A stretch of 64,000 bases of DNA from Rikenellaceae bacterium (GTDB lineage Bacteria > Bacteroidota > Bacteroidia > Bacteroidales > UBA932). The notes beneath the pieces were generated by a model, which saw nothing but the letters and a program-made list of their open reading frames with translations, searched no databases and was not told the DNA's origin. Shown here piece after piece: positions 17,699-26,142 of the stretch; position 1 is the first letter of the stretch; the number at the start of each line of letters is the position of its first letter. The stretch is from assembly GCA_003542575.1 (NCBI GenBank), contig DPKJ01000003.1, forward strand, positions 124,001 to 188,000, written 5' to 3'. Made by a program: the position numbers and the translations under genes.

Positions 17699-18244
17699 GT
17701 GTATAAAAAATTGTTAAACAGCCAGCTGAGCAGAATTACTCCCGAGCAATATAAGACAATCAATAAATTGCCTGTTGTTCTGATACTTGACAATATTAGA
17801 AGCCAACACAATATTGGCGCTGCATTCAGAACTGCAGATGCCTTTGCAATAGAGAAAATTTACCTATGCGGAATCTGCGCTGTACCCCCTTCAGCAGAAA
17901 TTCGTAAAGCAGCACTTGGGGCAGAGGAGAGTGTTGAGTGGGAATATTGTGAAGATACTTTAACTCTTGTTAAAAAATTAAAAGATGGAGGTGTTACGCC
18001 TCTGTCAGTAGAGCAGACTGTAAATTCTGTAATGTTAAACAAGTTTATACCTGAGCAGGGCAAAAAGTATGCGTTAATATTTGGGAACGAAGTAAAGGGT
18101 GTAAGTCAGAATGTTGTTGATATTTGTGACGGAACAATTGAAATTCCCCAGTTCGGCACAAAACACTCACTGAATGTTTCGGTCTCTGTAGGAGTTGTGT
18201 TATGGGAGGTGGCATCAAAAATGGGGAATTTGTTTGAAAGATGA
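17699..18244 (+). CDS. TrmH/SpoU-family RNA 2'-O-methyltransferase
   Basis: 181 residues, with a GTG start. The SPOUT-fold motifs are present: motif 1 (DNIRSQHNIGAAFRTADAF), motif 2 (LIFGNEVKGVS) and motif 3 (IPQFGTKHSLNVSVSVGV), which together form the trefoil knot that binds S-adenosylmethionine and the catalytic Arg/Ser/Asn site. There is no extra N-terminal RNA-binding domain, so it resembles the short tRNA-type enzymes; the target nucleotide cannot be stated. Its stop codon overlaps the start of moaA in an ATGA junction, so it leads the molybdopterin operon, probably for historical rather than functional reasons. Confidence 0.88.
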   Translation: MYKKLLNSQLSRITPEQYKTINKLPVVLILDNIRSQHNIGAAFRTADAFAIEKIYLCGICAVPPSAEIRKAALGAEESVEWEYCEDTLTLVKKLKDGGVTPLSVEQTVNSVMLNKFIPEQGKKYALIFGNEVKGVSQNVVDICDGTIEIPQFGTKHSLNVSVSVGVVLWEVASKMGNLFER

Positions 18245-19041
18245 TAGACTGTATTGGAAGAAAAATAAATTACCTGAGAATTTCGGTTACCGACAGATGC
18301 AACCTGAGATGTGATTACTGTATGCCGGAGGAGGGAATCAAGATGGTAGATCACTCACGGATTCTTACCTTTTCACAGATTGCCGACTTTACAAAAGCCG
18401 CCGTTTCAATGGGTATTGACAAAGTGAGACTTACCGGGGGAGAGCCTTTGGTAAGGAGAGGAATAACCCAACTGGTCAGTGAGATTGCCAAAATTGATGG
18501 AATCACAGATCTCTCTATGACAACAAATGGTGTGCTCCTTTCTGAGTTTGCTAAAGAACTCAGGGAGGCTGGATTGATGAGGGTAAACATCAGTTTGGAT
18601 ACAACTGACCTAAAAAGGTATTCACAGATAACCCGAGGTGGAGATATACATAATGTACTGTCCGGCATCTCTGCCGCAAAGGAGGCTGGTCTCAATCCGG
18701 TTAAGATTAACTGCGTTGTTGATAAGAGCAGCCAGGAGCCCGACGCCCTTAAAGTGCTTGAATTCACAAAGTTAAACAACCTTAATGTAAGATTTATTCA
18801 CAAAATGGATTTAAAAAGAGGCGAATTTGGAATTGTAGAGGGTGGAGACGGAGGAAACTGCAATATCTGTAACCGTCTCAGATTAACCTCAACCGGAATG
18901 CTTAAGCCTTGTTTGTTTAGTGATTTTGAAATAGATATAACCAAATATAGTGCCCGGGAAGCAATTGAGATGGCTTTGAAAATCAAACCATCAAAGGGAC
19001 TTGTCAACAAAGAGGGTAACTTTTATAACATTGGAGGATAA
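18241..19041 (+). CDS. moaA: GTP 3',8-cyclase MoaA (short form)
   Basis: Radical-SAM enzyme that starts molybdenum cofactor synthesis by converting GTP to 3',8-cyclo-GTP. The SAM-binding cluster motif is Cys20-x3-Cys24-x2-Cys27 (CNLRCDYC), followed by the GGEP motif (66-69). The second, substrate-binding cluster motif is Cys207, Cys210 and Cys224 (CNICNRLRLTSTG). The protein ends in the conserved GG needed for activity in the family. At 266 residues it is about 60 shorter than E. coli MoaA: the segment between RFIHKM (184-189) and Cys207 is mostly missing, while all motifs remain. There is no frameshift. It overlaps the methyltransferase gene by 4 nt and is 1 nt from moaC. Confidence 0.92.
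   Translation: MIDCIGRKINYLRISVTDRCNLRCDYCMPEEGIKMVDHSRILTFSQIADFTKAAVSMGIDKVRLTGGEPLVRRGITQLVSEIAKIDGITDLSMTTNGVLLSEFAKELREAGLMRVNISLDTTDLKRYSQITRGGDIHNVLSGISAAKEAGLNPVKINCVVDKSSQEPDALKVLEFTKLNNLNVRFIHKMDLKRGEFGIVEGGDGGNCNICNRLRLTSTGMLKPCLFSDFEIDITKYSAREAIEMALKIKPSKGLVNKEGNFYNIGG
19033..19038 (+). promoter_or_regulatory. Ribosome binding site deciding the moaC start
   Basis: GGAGGA, 4 nt before the ATG at 19043, supports that start over an in-frame upstream ATG at 19001 that lies inside moaA. The same six bases encode the terminal double glycine of MoaA. Confidence 0.6.
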
Positions 19042-19042
19042 A

Positions 19043-19522
19043 ATGGAACAGACAGATAACAGTAACAAGAAACCTGCTCTTTCACATCTGAGCAAAGATG
19101 GTAATGTAAATATGGTAGATGTTTCAGGGAAACCCCTGTCATCAAGAACAGCAAGGGCAACAGGATGGATATCACTAAATGGAGAGACCCTTCGCCTTAT
19201 TGGAGAGAATGGTATGAAAAAGGGATCTGTTGTTACAACGGCTCAAATTGCTGGAATCATGGCTGCCAAAAGAACCTGGGATGTAATTCCACTTTGTCAC
19301 TCTTTGATTTTAAACAAAGCTGATGTAAATCTTACTATTGAAAAAAATGGAATCAAGGCAGTAAGCTATATCAGTTGCATAGGTAACACAGGAGTGGAGA
19401 TGGAGGCGCTGCATGCTGTTTCTGTTGCACTTCTCACCGTTTACGACATGTGCAAGGCCGTTGACAAAAACATGGTCATTTCAGAAATTAAACTTGAAGA
19501 GAAAACAAAGGAGGCTATTTAA
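19043..19522 (+). CDS. moaC: Cyclic pyranopterin monophosphate synthase MoaC
   Basis: Second enzyme of molybdenum cofactor synthesis; it converts 3',8-cyclo-GTP to cyclic pyranopterin monophosphate. 159 residues, the usual length, with the family blocks SHLSKDGNVNMVDVSGK, the active-site stretch WDVIPLCHSLILNKADV, GVEMEALHAVSVALLTVYDMCKAVDK and the closing VISEIKL. The ATG at 19043 is preferred because of a GGAGGA ribosome site and because homologues start shortly before the SHL block. It is in the same operon as moaA (1-nt gap) and abuts the next gene without a gap. Confidence 0.93.
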   Translation: MEQTDNSNKKPALSHLSKDGNVNMVDVSGKPLSSRTARATGWISLNGETLRLIGENGMKKGSVVTTAQIAGIMAAKRTWDVIPLCHSLILNKADVNLTIEKNGIKAVSYISCIGNTGVEMEALHAVSVALLTVYDMCKAVDKNMVISEIKLEEKTKEAI

Positions 19523-20458
19523 ATGGAAAAGATATTAAAGGTTAAGTCAGTAAATATCTCTGTTGAGAAGGGAACAATAAAACTTCCGGCAGACAAAATT
19601 GAACTTACAGAGAGAGGGATTACCGGAGATGCTCACTCCGGCGACTGGCACAGACAGGTTAGCCTGCTGTCCGAAGAGAGTATTAGAGAGTTTTCGGATA
19701 TAACCGGGAGAGAGTACAATTACGGAGAGTTTGCAGAGAATATTACAATATCGGGAATGAAACTGAATGAGTGTCGTCCGGGTGACATACTGGAAGGCAG
19801 CGCTATCACCATGCTGGTTACCCAGATTGGCAAAAAATGCCACGGAAGCGGCTGTGCAATATATACCGAAACCGGAGCCTGCGTTATGCCAAAAGAGGGA
19901 ATATTTGCCAAGGTTATAAGAGGAGGAACACTAAAAGCAGGAGATGAACTTATTTACAAACCCAATATCTGGAAAGCTGGTGTTATAACACTCAGCAACA
20001 GGGCTTCCGCCGGTATTTACGAAGACAAAAGCGGTCCACATCTGATAAACACCCTGGAGAGGTATGTTGCCTCAATCAATAGAAAAATTGATTTCAAATA
20101 CCATCTTATTCCTGACAGTGAGGTCAACCTTAGAGCAACCATAGATGAACTCATGAGTCAAAAATGTGACATGATATTTACAACAGGCGGTACCGGTATT
20201 GGCCCACAAGATATTACCCCCGATATTGTTAAGACATATATTGAAAAAGAGATACCCGGAATAATGGAATTCATCCGGGTAAAATATGGTGCTCAAAAAC
20301 CAAATGCTCTTTTGAGCAGAGGTGTGGCCGGTATTGCAGGTGATACCCTGATTTTCACCCTTCCGGGAAGCCTTGGGGCAGTCACTGAATACCTGGCCGA
20401 AATTTCACCATTGCTCGAACACCTCATTTATATGAGGATGGGACTGGATACCCATTAA
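19523..20458 (+). CDS. MOSC domain fused to molybdopterin adenylyltransferase (MogA/MoaB)
   Basis: A 311-residue two-domain protein. Residues 1-147 are a MOSC domain, with GDAHSGDWHRQVSLLS (35-50) and the cysteine-bearing GKKCHGSGCAIY stretch (103-114); MOSC domains bind or pass on sulfur and molybdenum cofactor. Residues 150-311 are a MogA/MoaB domain, with GVITLSNRASAG (153-164), TTGGTGIGPQD (220-230) and PGS (281-283), which activates molybdopterin with ATP for metal insertion. The fusion could hand molybdopterin directly between the two steps. It is the last gene of trmH-moaA-moaC, starting immediately after the moaC stop. moaD, moaE, moeA and mobA are not in the window. Confidence 0.9.
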   Translation: MEKILKVKSVNISVEKGTIKLPADKIELTERGITGDAHSGDWHRQVSLLSEESIREFSDITGREYNYGEFAENITISGMKLNECRPGDILEGSAITMLVTQIGKKCHGSGCAIYTETGACVMPKEGIFAKVIRGGTLKAGDELIYKPNIWKAGVITLSNRASAGIYEDKSGPHLINTLERYVASINRKIDFKYHLIPDSEVNLRATIDELMSQKCDMIFTTGGTGIGPQDITPDIVKTYIEKEIPGIMEFIRVKYGAQKPNALLSRGVAGIAGDTLIFTLPGSLGAVTEYLAEISPLLEHLIYMRMGLDTH

Positions 20459-20476
20459 TCTTCCGAAGAGACCAGC

Positions 20477-22993
20477 CTATTCGGCAGGTTTCTCTAGAAT
20501 TTTTTCTATATACCTTGTCAGGTAAAGATTATGTGCATGTGTTGCTTTATCTCTGCTTCCTGTCCTGTTCAATCTTAATAAAAGATCTCTCATTTGATAG
20601 TATGCAATAGCTGAACTTTCTGTTATATCTTTAGGATTTGAAGTTGGTTTAACTACCGGGCCCATTCTTGCAACTGTCGCAGCACCTGTAAACAGATCAC
20701 AAAGTGTTGTAACATAAGCCTTTTGCAAAACCCTCTGATATGCATCAACACCCCTTGAAGTATGAAGATTGCTCCAGATTGATGAGTTAAGATCATTGAA
20801 TAGGTCATTCACCGTATAGGCATTTTTACCGAGTGCAGTCTCTGCAGTAACAAGGTTCATTAGAACTCTTCTGCTAAGCAATGAGTTCAGAGCAGTTGTG
20901 TATGCTCTCTCAAGATAGGTTTCGTTTCTGCTTACAAACTTGTTCATGTAATTATCCGGAATGAGCCAAACCGGGGGAGTATCAAAAAGGTGTTTTTTAA
21001 GGAATGCCATTGCCTCCACCTGTCTCTCCTTCTCTACTATCGCATAAACATCACCCGGCATCTCAACTGTTTTTGGGTCCTGATAAACACCTCCCACCCA
21101 TTTTGCAACGTGGCCGATGTATCTTCTAAATTGATTGTTAACCTCACCGTGCATGGTCCTAAGGTTCTCATAATCTTTATTTGGCTCTTTGGTCCACTCA
21201 TCAAGATTATTCATAACCATCTTAAGGTTTCGAATTCCAAGCTCATTTGCCTTCATTTGGTTTTCGCCAAGATCTTCGGCCTGGAGTCTTGGATCGTTAG
21301 CACTTGACTCCGTTCCAAACCAAAATCTTTTGTCTTTAGTCTTCTCAATTATCCATTGATTAATCTTTGGAATCTCTTTCACTGGATCATCAATCTCCGG
21401 AAACCTTCTGTAGCCCCACTCAATACACCAGTTATCATAATGGTTGATCCTCGGGAAGAGCAACTCTCTTGGAATGTTGTCTTCGGGCTGAGCAACATAG
21501 TTAAACCTTGAATAGTCCATTATGGATGTTGTATGGCCATTCTCCGCCAGAAACTTAGGATCTCTTAATTGTTCAACAGTATAAGAGGCTGTACCCGCAA
21601 AATTGTGTCTCATGCCTAAAGTGTGACCCACCTCATGAGAGGATACAAATCTGACAAGCTGTCCCATAAGCTCAGTGTCAAACAGCATTTTTCTGGCTCC
21701 CGGGTCAACAGGAGAGCACTGAACAAAATACCAGTTTCTAACAAGCGACATCACGTTATGATACCAGTTTATATGACTTTCTATTATCTCACCGGATCTC
21801 GGGTCATTTACATGAGGCCCGCTGGCATTCGGAATATCAGATGGTTTATAAACAATTGCAGAAAACCTTGCATCTTCGAGCGACCATTCAGGGTCTGCCA
21901 ATGGTGATGTCGTTTCAAGAGCGTAGATTGCATTTTTAAATCCAGCTTTTTCGAATACCGGTTGCCAGTCATTAACACCCTGAATAAGGTATGGCACCCA
22001 CTCCTTTGGAGTTGCCGGATCTATATAGAAGACGATTGGCTTTGCAGGCTCAACCAACTCACCCCTCTTGTACTTCTCAACATCTTCGGGTTTTGGCTCC
22101 AGTCTCCAGCGGGTAATCATTCTTACAGGCTTCACCCCCTGCGGATTAAGGTCAAAATCGGTATAACCGGTAGTAAAGTACCCTACCCTTTCATCAGCAT
22201 ATCTTGGAGTCATAGGGACTTTCGGAAGGAGGACAAATGAGTTGTTCAGCTCATAGGTTGCCGTCTCTCCTCTGTCTGTAAGAGTGTACGTTTTTACTGT
22301 TTTGATCTCAGTATTTATCGGATATGTTGTTATCGCCGATACATAACTGCTCTCCTTCTGCATACCGCCAAGTCTGAAACTTGTTTTGGTGGCTTTTCTG
22401 AAAAAGAGAGTCTCTGAATCAGAACTGAAAAAGTCTGTGACATCAATCAGATTATCGCTCTTATCAGCAGATTGTGCCTTTATTTCAAAAGTTGCAACAA
22501 TAGCTGCCAGATTAGATCTTGAGACAGCTTCAAACATTGCCTGAGTACTGTCCTTAGACCTCTCCCTGTTAAGAATCTTCCTCAGAAATATTTTATTGTC
22601 AGGCCCCCTTTCAAATCTGAACATTCCTGAATTCAGCTGGTCTCCGGCATATCCGTCAAAGCTTGACCTTATGCCCTCGGCTGACCTGGAGATTCTTGTT
22701 ACCATGATAATATGCCTGTTAAAGAGAGTATCGTTAATGTTTATGAAATATTTACCCTCTTGTTTATAGACGGTAGTCATTCCCTTCATCGGCTTTACAT
22801 CTGCTTTTATGAATTTCTCAATTAAAGCAGGTCCTTTAGTGGCCGGTGGTTTAACTGTGTCTGATTGATTTTTTTCTGCAGAATTTTCCTGTTGTGCTGC
22901 TGCAGTGCGCACCCTCTGGCCGGTCATCACCTCAGGCGAGGAAAACATCATAAAGGCTACAGAGATTATTAACAGTGTCTTCTTTTTTAACAT
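20477..22993 (-). CDS. Exported zinc-dependent metalloprotease (DUF5118/DUF5117/DUF4953 type)
   Basis: 838 residues with a signal peptide (about 1-25) and a Gln/Ser-rich low-complexity linker. The zinc site is the met-zincin pattern His453-Glu-x2-His457-x5-His463 (HEVGHTLGMRH), followed by a likely Met-turn at residues 490-494 (SIMDY). This matches the large Bacteroidetes metalloproteases with an N-terminal DUF5118/DUF5117 pair (here about 50-330) and a C-terminal DUF4953 region. It is likely periplasmic or outer-membrane facing; the substrate is unknown. It is transcribed divergently from the ABC permease gene across a promoter region with paired -7 boxes. Confidence 0.88.
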   Translation of the reverse strand: MLKKKTLLIISVAFMMFSSPEVMTGQRVRTAAAQQENSAEKNQSDTVKPPATKGPALIEKFIKADVKPMKGMTTVYKQEGKYFININDTLFNRHIIMVTRISRSAEGIRSSFDGYAGDQLNSGMFRFERGPDNKIFLRKILNRERSKDSTQAMFEAVSRSNLAAIVATFEIKAQSADKSDNLIDVTDFFSSDSETLFFRKATKTSFRLGGMQKESSYVSAITTYPINTEIKTVKTYTLTDRGETATYELNNSFVLLPKVPMTPRYADERVGYFTTGYTDFDLNPQGVKPVRMITRWRLEPKPEDVEKYKRGELVEPAKPIVFYIDPATPKEWVPYLIQGVNDWQPVFEKAGFKNAIYALETTSPLADPEWSLEDARFSAIVYKPSDIPNASGPHVNDPRSGEIIESHINWYHNVMSLVRNWYFVQCSPVDPGARKMLFDTELMGQLVRFVSSHEVGHTLGMRHNFAGTASYTVEQLRDPKFLAENGHTTSIMDYSRFNYVAQPEDNIPRELLFPRINHYDNWCIEWGYRRFPEIDDPVKEIPKINQWIIEKTKDKRFWFGTESSANDPRLQAEDLGENQMKANELGIRNLKMVMNNLDEWTKEPNKDYENLRTMHGEVNNQFRRYIGHVAKWVGGVYQDPKTVEMPGDVYAIVEKERQVEAMAFLKKHLFDTPPVWLIPDNYMNKFVSRNETYLERAYTTALNSLLSRRVLMNLVTAETALGKNAYTVNDLFNDLNSSIWSNLHTSRGVDAYQRVLQKAYVTTLCDLFTGAATVARMGPVVKPTSNPKDITESSAIAYYQMRDLLLRLNRTGSRDKATHAHNLYLTRYIEKILEKPAE

Positions 22994-23028
22994 AAATACA
23001 AAGCTTTTTGTTGTTATTTGGATAAAAA

Positions 23029-23036
23029 CAAAGATA
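23029..23036 (-). promoter_or_regulatory. -7 box for the metalloprotease gene
   Basis: Read on the minus strand this is TATCTTTG (TAnnTTTG), 35 nt before the ATG. It forms an 8-bp inverted repeat with the + strand box at 23048-23055, separated by 11 nt. Confidence 0.5.
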
Positions 23037-23047
23037 TAAAAATTGTC

Positions 23048-23055
23048 TATCTTTG
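23048..23055 (+). promoter_or_regulatory. -7 box for the ABC transporter unit
   Basis: TATCTTTG, identical to the box of the divergent gene, ends 5 nt before the preferred ATG at 23061. Transcription would begin at or just before the start codon, which argues against the in-frame TTG at 23043 as the start. Confidence 0.5.
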
Positions 23056-23060
23056 CTTTG

Positions 23061-23840
23061 ATGAGAGATCAAAGCTATTACAATAAAACCCGAATTATTT
23101 TCATCTTTCTGGGAGGAGTGCTCCTCCTTTTTCTCATTGCACCTTTGGTTGGAATGTTCCTTTCGGTGAAAGCTCCGCTCCTTTTTGATGCAATCAAAGA
23201 CCAGCAGGTTACCTCAAGCATTACCAGAACCCTGCTTATCTCTTTTATTGCAACCATGTTTTGCTCGCTCTTTGCACTGCCTCTGGCCTACATTCTGGCA
23301 AGAAAAAAATTCCCACTGAAAGGCGTTGTTGAAGCAATTATTGATATCCCTATTGTGATTCCTCACTCAGCTGCCGGTATTGCGGTTCTTGGTTTTATCT
23401 CACGTGATTCTGTAGTCGGATCGGTTGCCTCTTCATTGGGGTTCAACCTTGTAGGTTCAACTGCTGCAATAGGAATAGCAATGGCCTTTGTAAGCATTCC
23501 TTTTCTTATTACATCGGCCAGAGATGGGTTTGCTGCTGTACCCCAAAGGCTCGAACGTGCCGCAGAGACACTTGGTGCATCACCCTTTAAGGTGTTTACT
23601 AAAATTTCGCTGCCATTGGCAAAAAGATCTGTAGTCTCGGGAATGGTACTGATGTTCGCAAGAGGAATGAGTGAATTTGGAGCTATTGTAATTGTCGCCT
23701 ACCACCCTATGACAACACCTGTTCTTATTTTTGACAGGTTTAACTCTTTCGGTCTGGATTATGCAAGGCCAATAGCTGCAATTTTTATTGTGGTAACAGT
23801 TGTTATTTTTCTAATAATGAGGATTTACCAGAAAAGATAG
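23061..23840 (+). CDS. Molybdate/tungstate-type ABC transporter permease (ModB/WtpB-like)
   Basis: 259 residues from the ATG; an in-frame TTG 18 nt upstream is rejected because it lies within the promoter. The protein has about six membrane segments of the CysT/ModB type. The EAA loop that contacts the ATPase reads AAETLGASPFKVFTKISLPLAKRSV, and the following RGMSEFGAIVIVAYHPMT is characteristic of molybdate/tungstate permeases. It imports oxyanion together with the ATPase encoded 3 nt downstream. No periplasmic binding protein gene is adjacent, although one is needed for import. The nearby moa genes support molybdate or tungstate as the substrate; sulfate remains possible. Confidence 0.82.
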   Translation: MRDQSYYNKTRIIFIFLGGVLLLFLIAPLVGMFLSVKAPLLFDAIKDQQVTSSITRTLLISFIATMFCSLFALPLAYILARKKFPLKGVVEAIIDIPIVIPHSAAGIAVLGFISRDSVVGSVASSLGFNLVGSTAAIGIAMAFVSIPFLITSARDGFAAVPQRLERAAETLGASPFKVFTKISLPLAKRSVVSGMVLMFARGMSEFGAIVIVAYHPMTTPVLIFDRFNSFGLDYARPIAAIFIVVTVVIFLIMRIYQKR

Positions 23841-23843
23841 AAT

Positions 23844-24476
23844 ATGTTACTAAATATCAAAGACTTAATTTGCAAAGCTGGAGATTTTATTCTGGGACCG
23901 GTGAATATATCTCTGGAAAGAGGCTCCTATCTTGCCCTTTTCGGTCCATCAGGCTCCGGGAAGTCCCTCTTTCTGGAGACTATTGCAGGAATCAGAAGAG
24001 CAGAGAGCGGGTCAATAATGATTGACGGCAACGAATGCATATATCTTCCTCCTCAAAAACGTCCTGTGGCAATGCTGTTTCAGGATTATGCCCTTTTCCC
24101 GCACCTGAGTGTTTTTGAGAATATCGCCTTTGCTCTTAAAATGAGGGGCGAGGATAAAGTTCATCAAATAAAAAGAGTAGATGAGTTGTGTCGTTACCTC
24201 TCAATAGAAAAACTAAAAAGTAGAGAACCGGATTCACTCTCCGGGGGAGAAAAGCAAAGGGTGGCACTTGCCAGAGCAATAGCACCTGAGCCTCTGATAC
24301 TACTTCTTGACGAACCACTCTCTGCTTTGGATGAAAATCTAAGAGGTGAAGCCTCTGAACTTTTAAGGAAGATTAACTTACTGGGTATTACAATAATCCA
24401 TGTTACCCACAACAAAGAGGAGATTGCGGGAGTTGCCTCTCAAACACAACATTTTCCACCTGAAAGCAAATTCTAA
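23844..24476 (+). CDS. ABC transporter ATP-binding protein (ModC/WtpC-like, short)
   Basis: 210 residues. Walker A is GPSGSGKS (34-41), the Q-loop follows at LFQDYALF, the signature is LSGGEKQR, Walker B is LILLLDEPLSALD, and the H-loop histidine is in VTHN. It forms the ATPase of the permease encoded 3 nt upstream. It lacks the C-terminal TOBE/molbindin domain that many ModC proteins use to sense molybdate, so any trans-inhibition by substrate would have to be absent or supplied elsewhere. The downstream serine hydrolase begins 12 nt later and may be co-transcribed. Confidence 0.85.
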   Translation: MLLNIKDLICKAGDFILGPVNISLERGSYLALFGPSGSGKSLFLETIAGIRRAESGSIMIDGNECIYLPPQKRPVAMLFQDYALFPHLSVFENIAFALKMRGEDKVHQIKRVDELCRYLSIEKLKSREPDSLSGGEKQRVALARAIAPEPLILLLDEPLSALDENLRGEASELLRKINLLGITIIHVTHNKEEIAGVASQTQHFPPESKF

Positions 24477-24488
24477 CCAACCCATACA

Positions 24489-25985
24489 ATGAAAAACTTA
24501 AACAAACTATGCGTTGCAGTAATCATTTCTGCATCAATTCTATTCAGCCCGGCCATTTTTGCACAATCAAACAAATTTTCGTCAGATGATTTTGACAAAC
24601 TTTGCAATGATGTTTTTAAAGAGTGGAATCTGCCCGGAATGGCAGTTGTTGTGGTAAAGGGGGGAGAGACAATTTTTTTAAAGGGATACGGTACAACAGC
24701 AATTGATTCAACAGGTACACCAATTACTCCAAAAACTCAGTTTGTTATTGCATCAACATCAAAAGCAATGACTGCAGCACTATTGGCAACAGTTATTGAC
24801 GAGGGTAAAGTAAAATGGGAGGATACCGTGGTTAACCATCTGCCGAATTTTAAGCTTTACGACCCCTGGGTCACTGCAAACTTCCAGGTAAGAGACATAA
24901 TGGTTCATAAAACGGGATTCCGTGCATACGCAACGGATGACTTGCCACACTTTGGTTATAACCGTGATCAGATATTTACGCTCCTGAGACATATTCAGCC
25001 AACATACAGCTTCAGAACCACCTACGCCTACAACAATGCAATGTATACAGTAACAGCAAAGATTATTGAGAAATATACGAACATGAGTTGGGATGATGCA
25101 ATTGCAGAGAGAATATTCAAGCCGCTTGAGATGAATTCCAGCACAACAGGTAACCGCTCATTCTATTCATCAAATGCACTGGCTAAAGGTCACACTCACT
25201 TTATGGATAAAGACACAATCAAGACAGCAATCAGAGCAGATCGTGAGAGAGGGTTCCGGTGGCTCTCTGCTGTGGCTCCGGCAGGATTTGTAATCTCTAC
25301 AGCAGAGGATATGGGCAACTGGCTTAAGATGCACCTTGGTAAAGGTAAATTCAATGGCAAACAGATTATTTCGGAAACAAATCACCGTTATCTTTTTGTT
25401 CCGCAAACCATTAGCGGACATGATTCAGTAACTCTTAACAACTACGCACAGGGATGGACAGTGGAGCAGAGCAGCAACGGAAGACTCATAAGACATACCG
25501 GACTTGCCTACGGTTACACAGCATTCGTAGGGATAATGCCGGAAATAGATATGGGCATTGCAATTCTCACAAATGCCGGAGCCACCACAAACCCGCACAT
25601 GGCTATTACAAGAGAGATGATTGAGATGCTTAAAGGTGAAGATAAGAGAGACTGGAGAGAATTTTACCTTAGCTCATTTACCCGTCCAAGGCCAATAACT
25701 CCACAAACAAAGATAGACACAATCCCTCAACTTGCCAACATTCAATATCTTGGCCAGTTTTTCAAGGAAGATTTCGGTACTATCACAATTTCTGAGGAGG
25801 AGAACAAACTAATGTTTCAGCTCAACAATGTAAAATCAGAACTAAGACACAAAACCGGAAACGCATTTAACATAAGAAATATCAGCAACATCGAGTTAGA
25901 GTTCTTCCCCGGTAATAGCAATAAAATTGACGCACTCACTCTCAAAATCGGAGACCCGATAGGCAACTTTACTCGTATAAAATAG
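24489..25985 (+). CDS. Serine hydrolase (beta-lactamase family) with C-terminal DUF3471-like domain
   Basis: 498 residues with a Sec signal peptide (about 1-25, cleavage after IFA). The catalytic SxxK is Ser89-Lys92 (STSK); a YNN motif near residue 177 fills the YxN position; HTG appears in the third motif (IRHTGLAYGY). The last ~100 residues form a small beta-rich domain like DUF3471, often found after this hydrolase domain. Probably a periplasmic esterase or peptidase of unknown substrate. It is the second member of the family in the window but not a close duplicate of the one at 8091-9395. Confidence 0.85.
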   Translation: MKNLNKLCVAVIISASILFSPAIFAQSNKFSSDDFDKLCNDVFKEWNLPGMAVVVVKGGETIFLKGYGTTAIDSTGTPITPKTQFVIASTSKAMTAALLATVIDEGKVKWEDTVVNHLPNFKLYDPWVTANFQVRDIMVHKTGFRAYATDDLPHFGYNRDQIFTLLRHIQPTYSFRTTYAYNNAMYTVTAKIIEKYTNMSWDDAIAERIFKPLEMNSSTTGNRSFYSSNALAKGHTHFMDKDTIKTAIRADRERGFRWLSAVAPAGFVISTAEDMGNWLKMHLGKGKFNGKQIISETNHRYLFVPQTISGHDSVTLNNYAQGWTVEQSSNGRLIRHTGLAYGYTAFVGIMPEIDMGIAILTNAGATTNPHMAITREMIEMLKGEDKRDWREFYLSSFTRPRPITPQTKIDTIPQLANIQYLGQFFKEDFGTITISEEENKLMFQLNNVKSELRHKTGNAFNIRNISNIELEFFPGNSNKIDALTLKIGDPIGNFTRIK

Positions 25986-26142
25986 GGGACTTTTAAGTCT
26001 TTGCCTTAATATCTATATATCAATGGCTTGCAAACATAATAATTTAAAAAAAAACGGGCAATATCATTTTGTATAATCCACTTAGTCAAATAGTTATGTA
26101 AACACTTAAATTCCGGAAATGGGCACACTCTCAATAATCTCA

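Noticed and set aside
18351..18779. 142-codon frame antisense to moaA
   Set aside because: Shadow frame on the opposite strand of a well-supported gene.
18241..19041. moaA as a frameshifted pseudogene
   Set aside because: The frame is open to the conserved terminal GG and both cluster motifs are intact; the gene is short but whole.
19001..19042. Upstream in-frame ATG for moaC
   Set aside because: It lies inside moaA, lacks a ribosome site and adds residues unlike MoaC; the ATG at 19043 has GGAGGA in front.
23043..23060. TTG start for the ABC permease
   Set aside because: It lies within the probable -7 promoter box; the ATG at 23061 gives a normal permease start.
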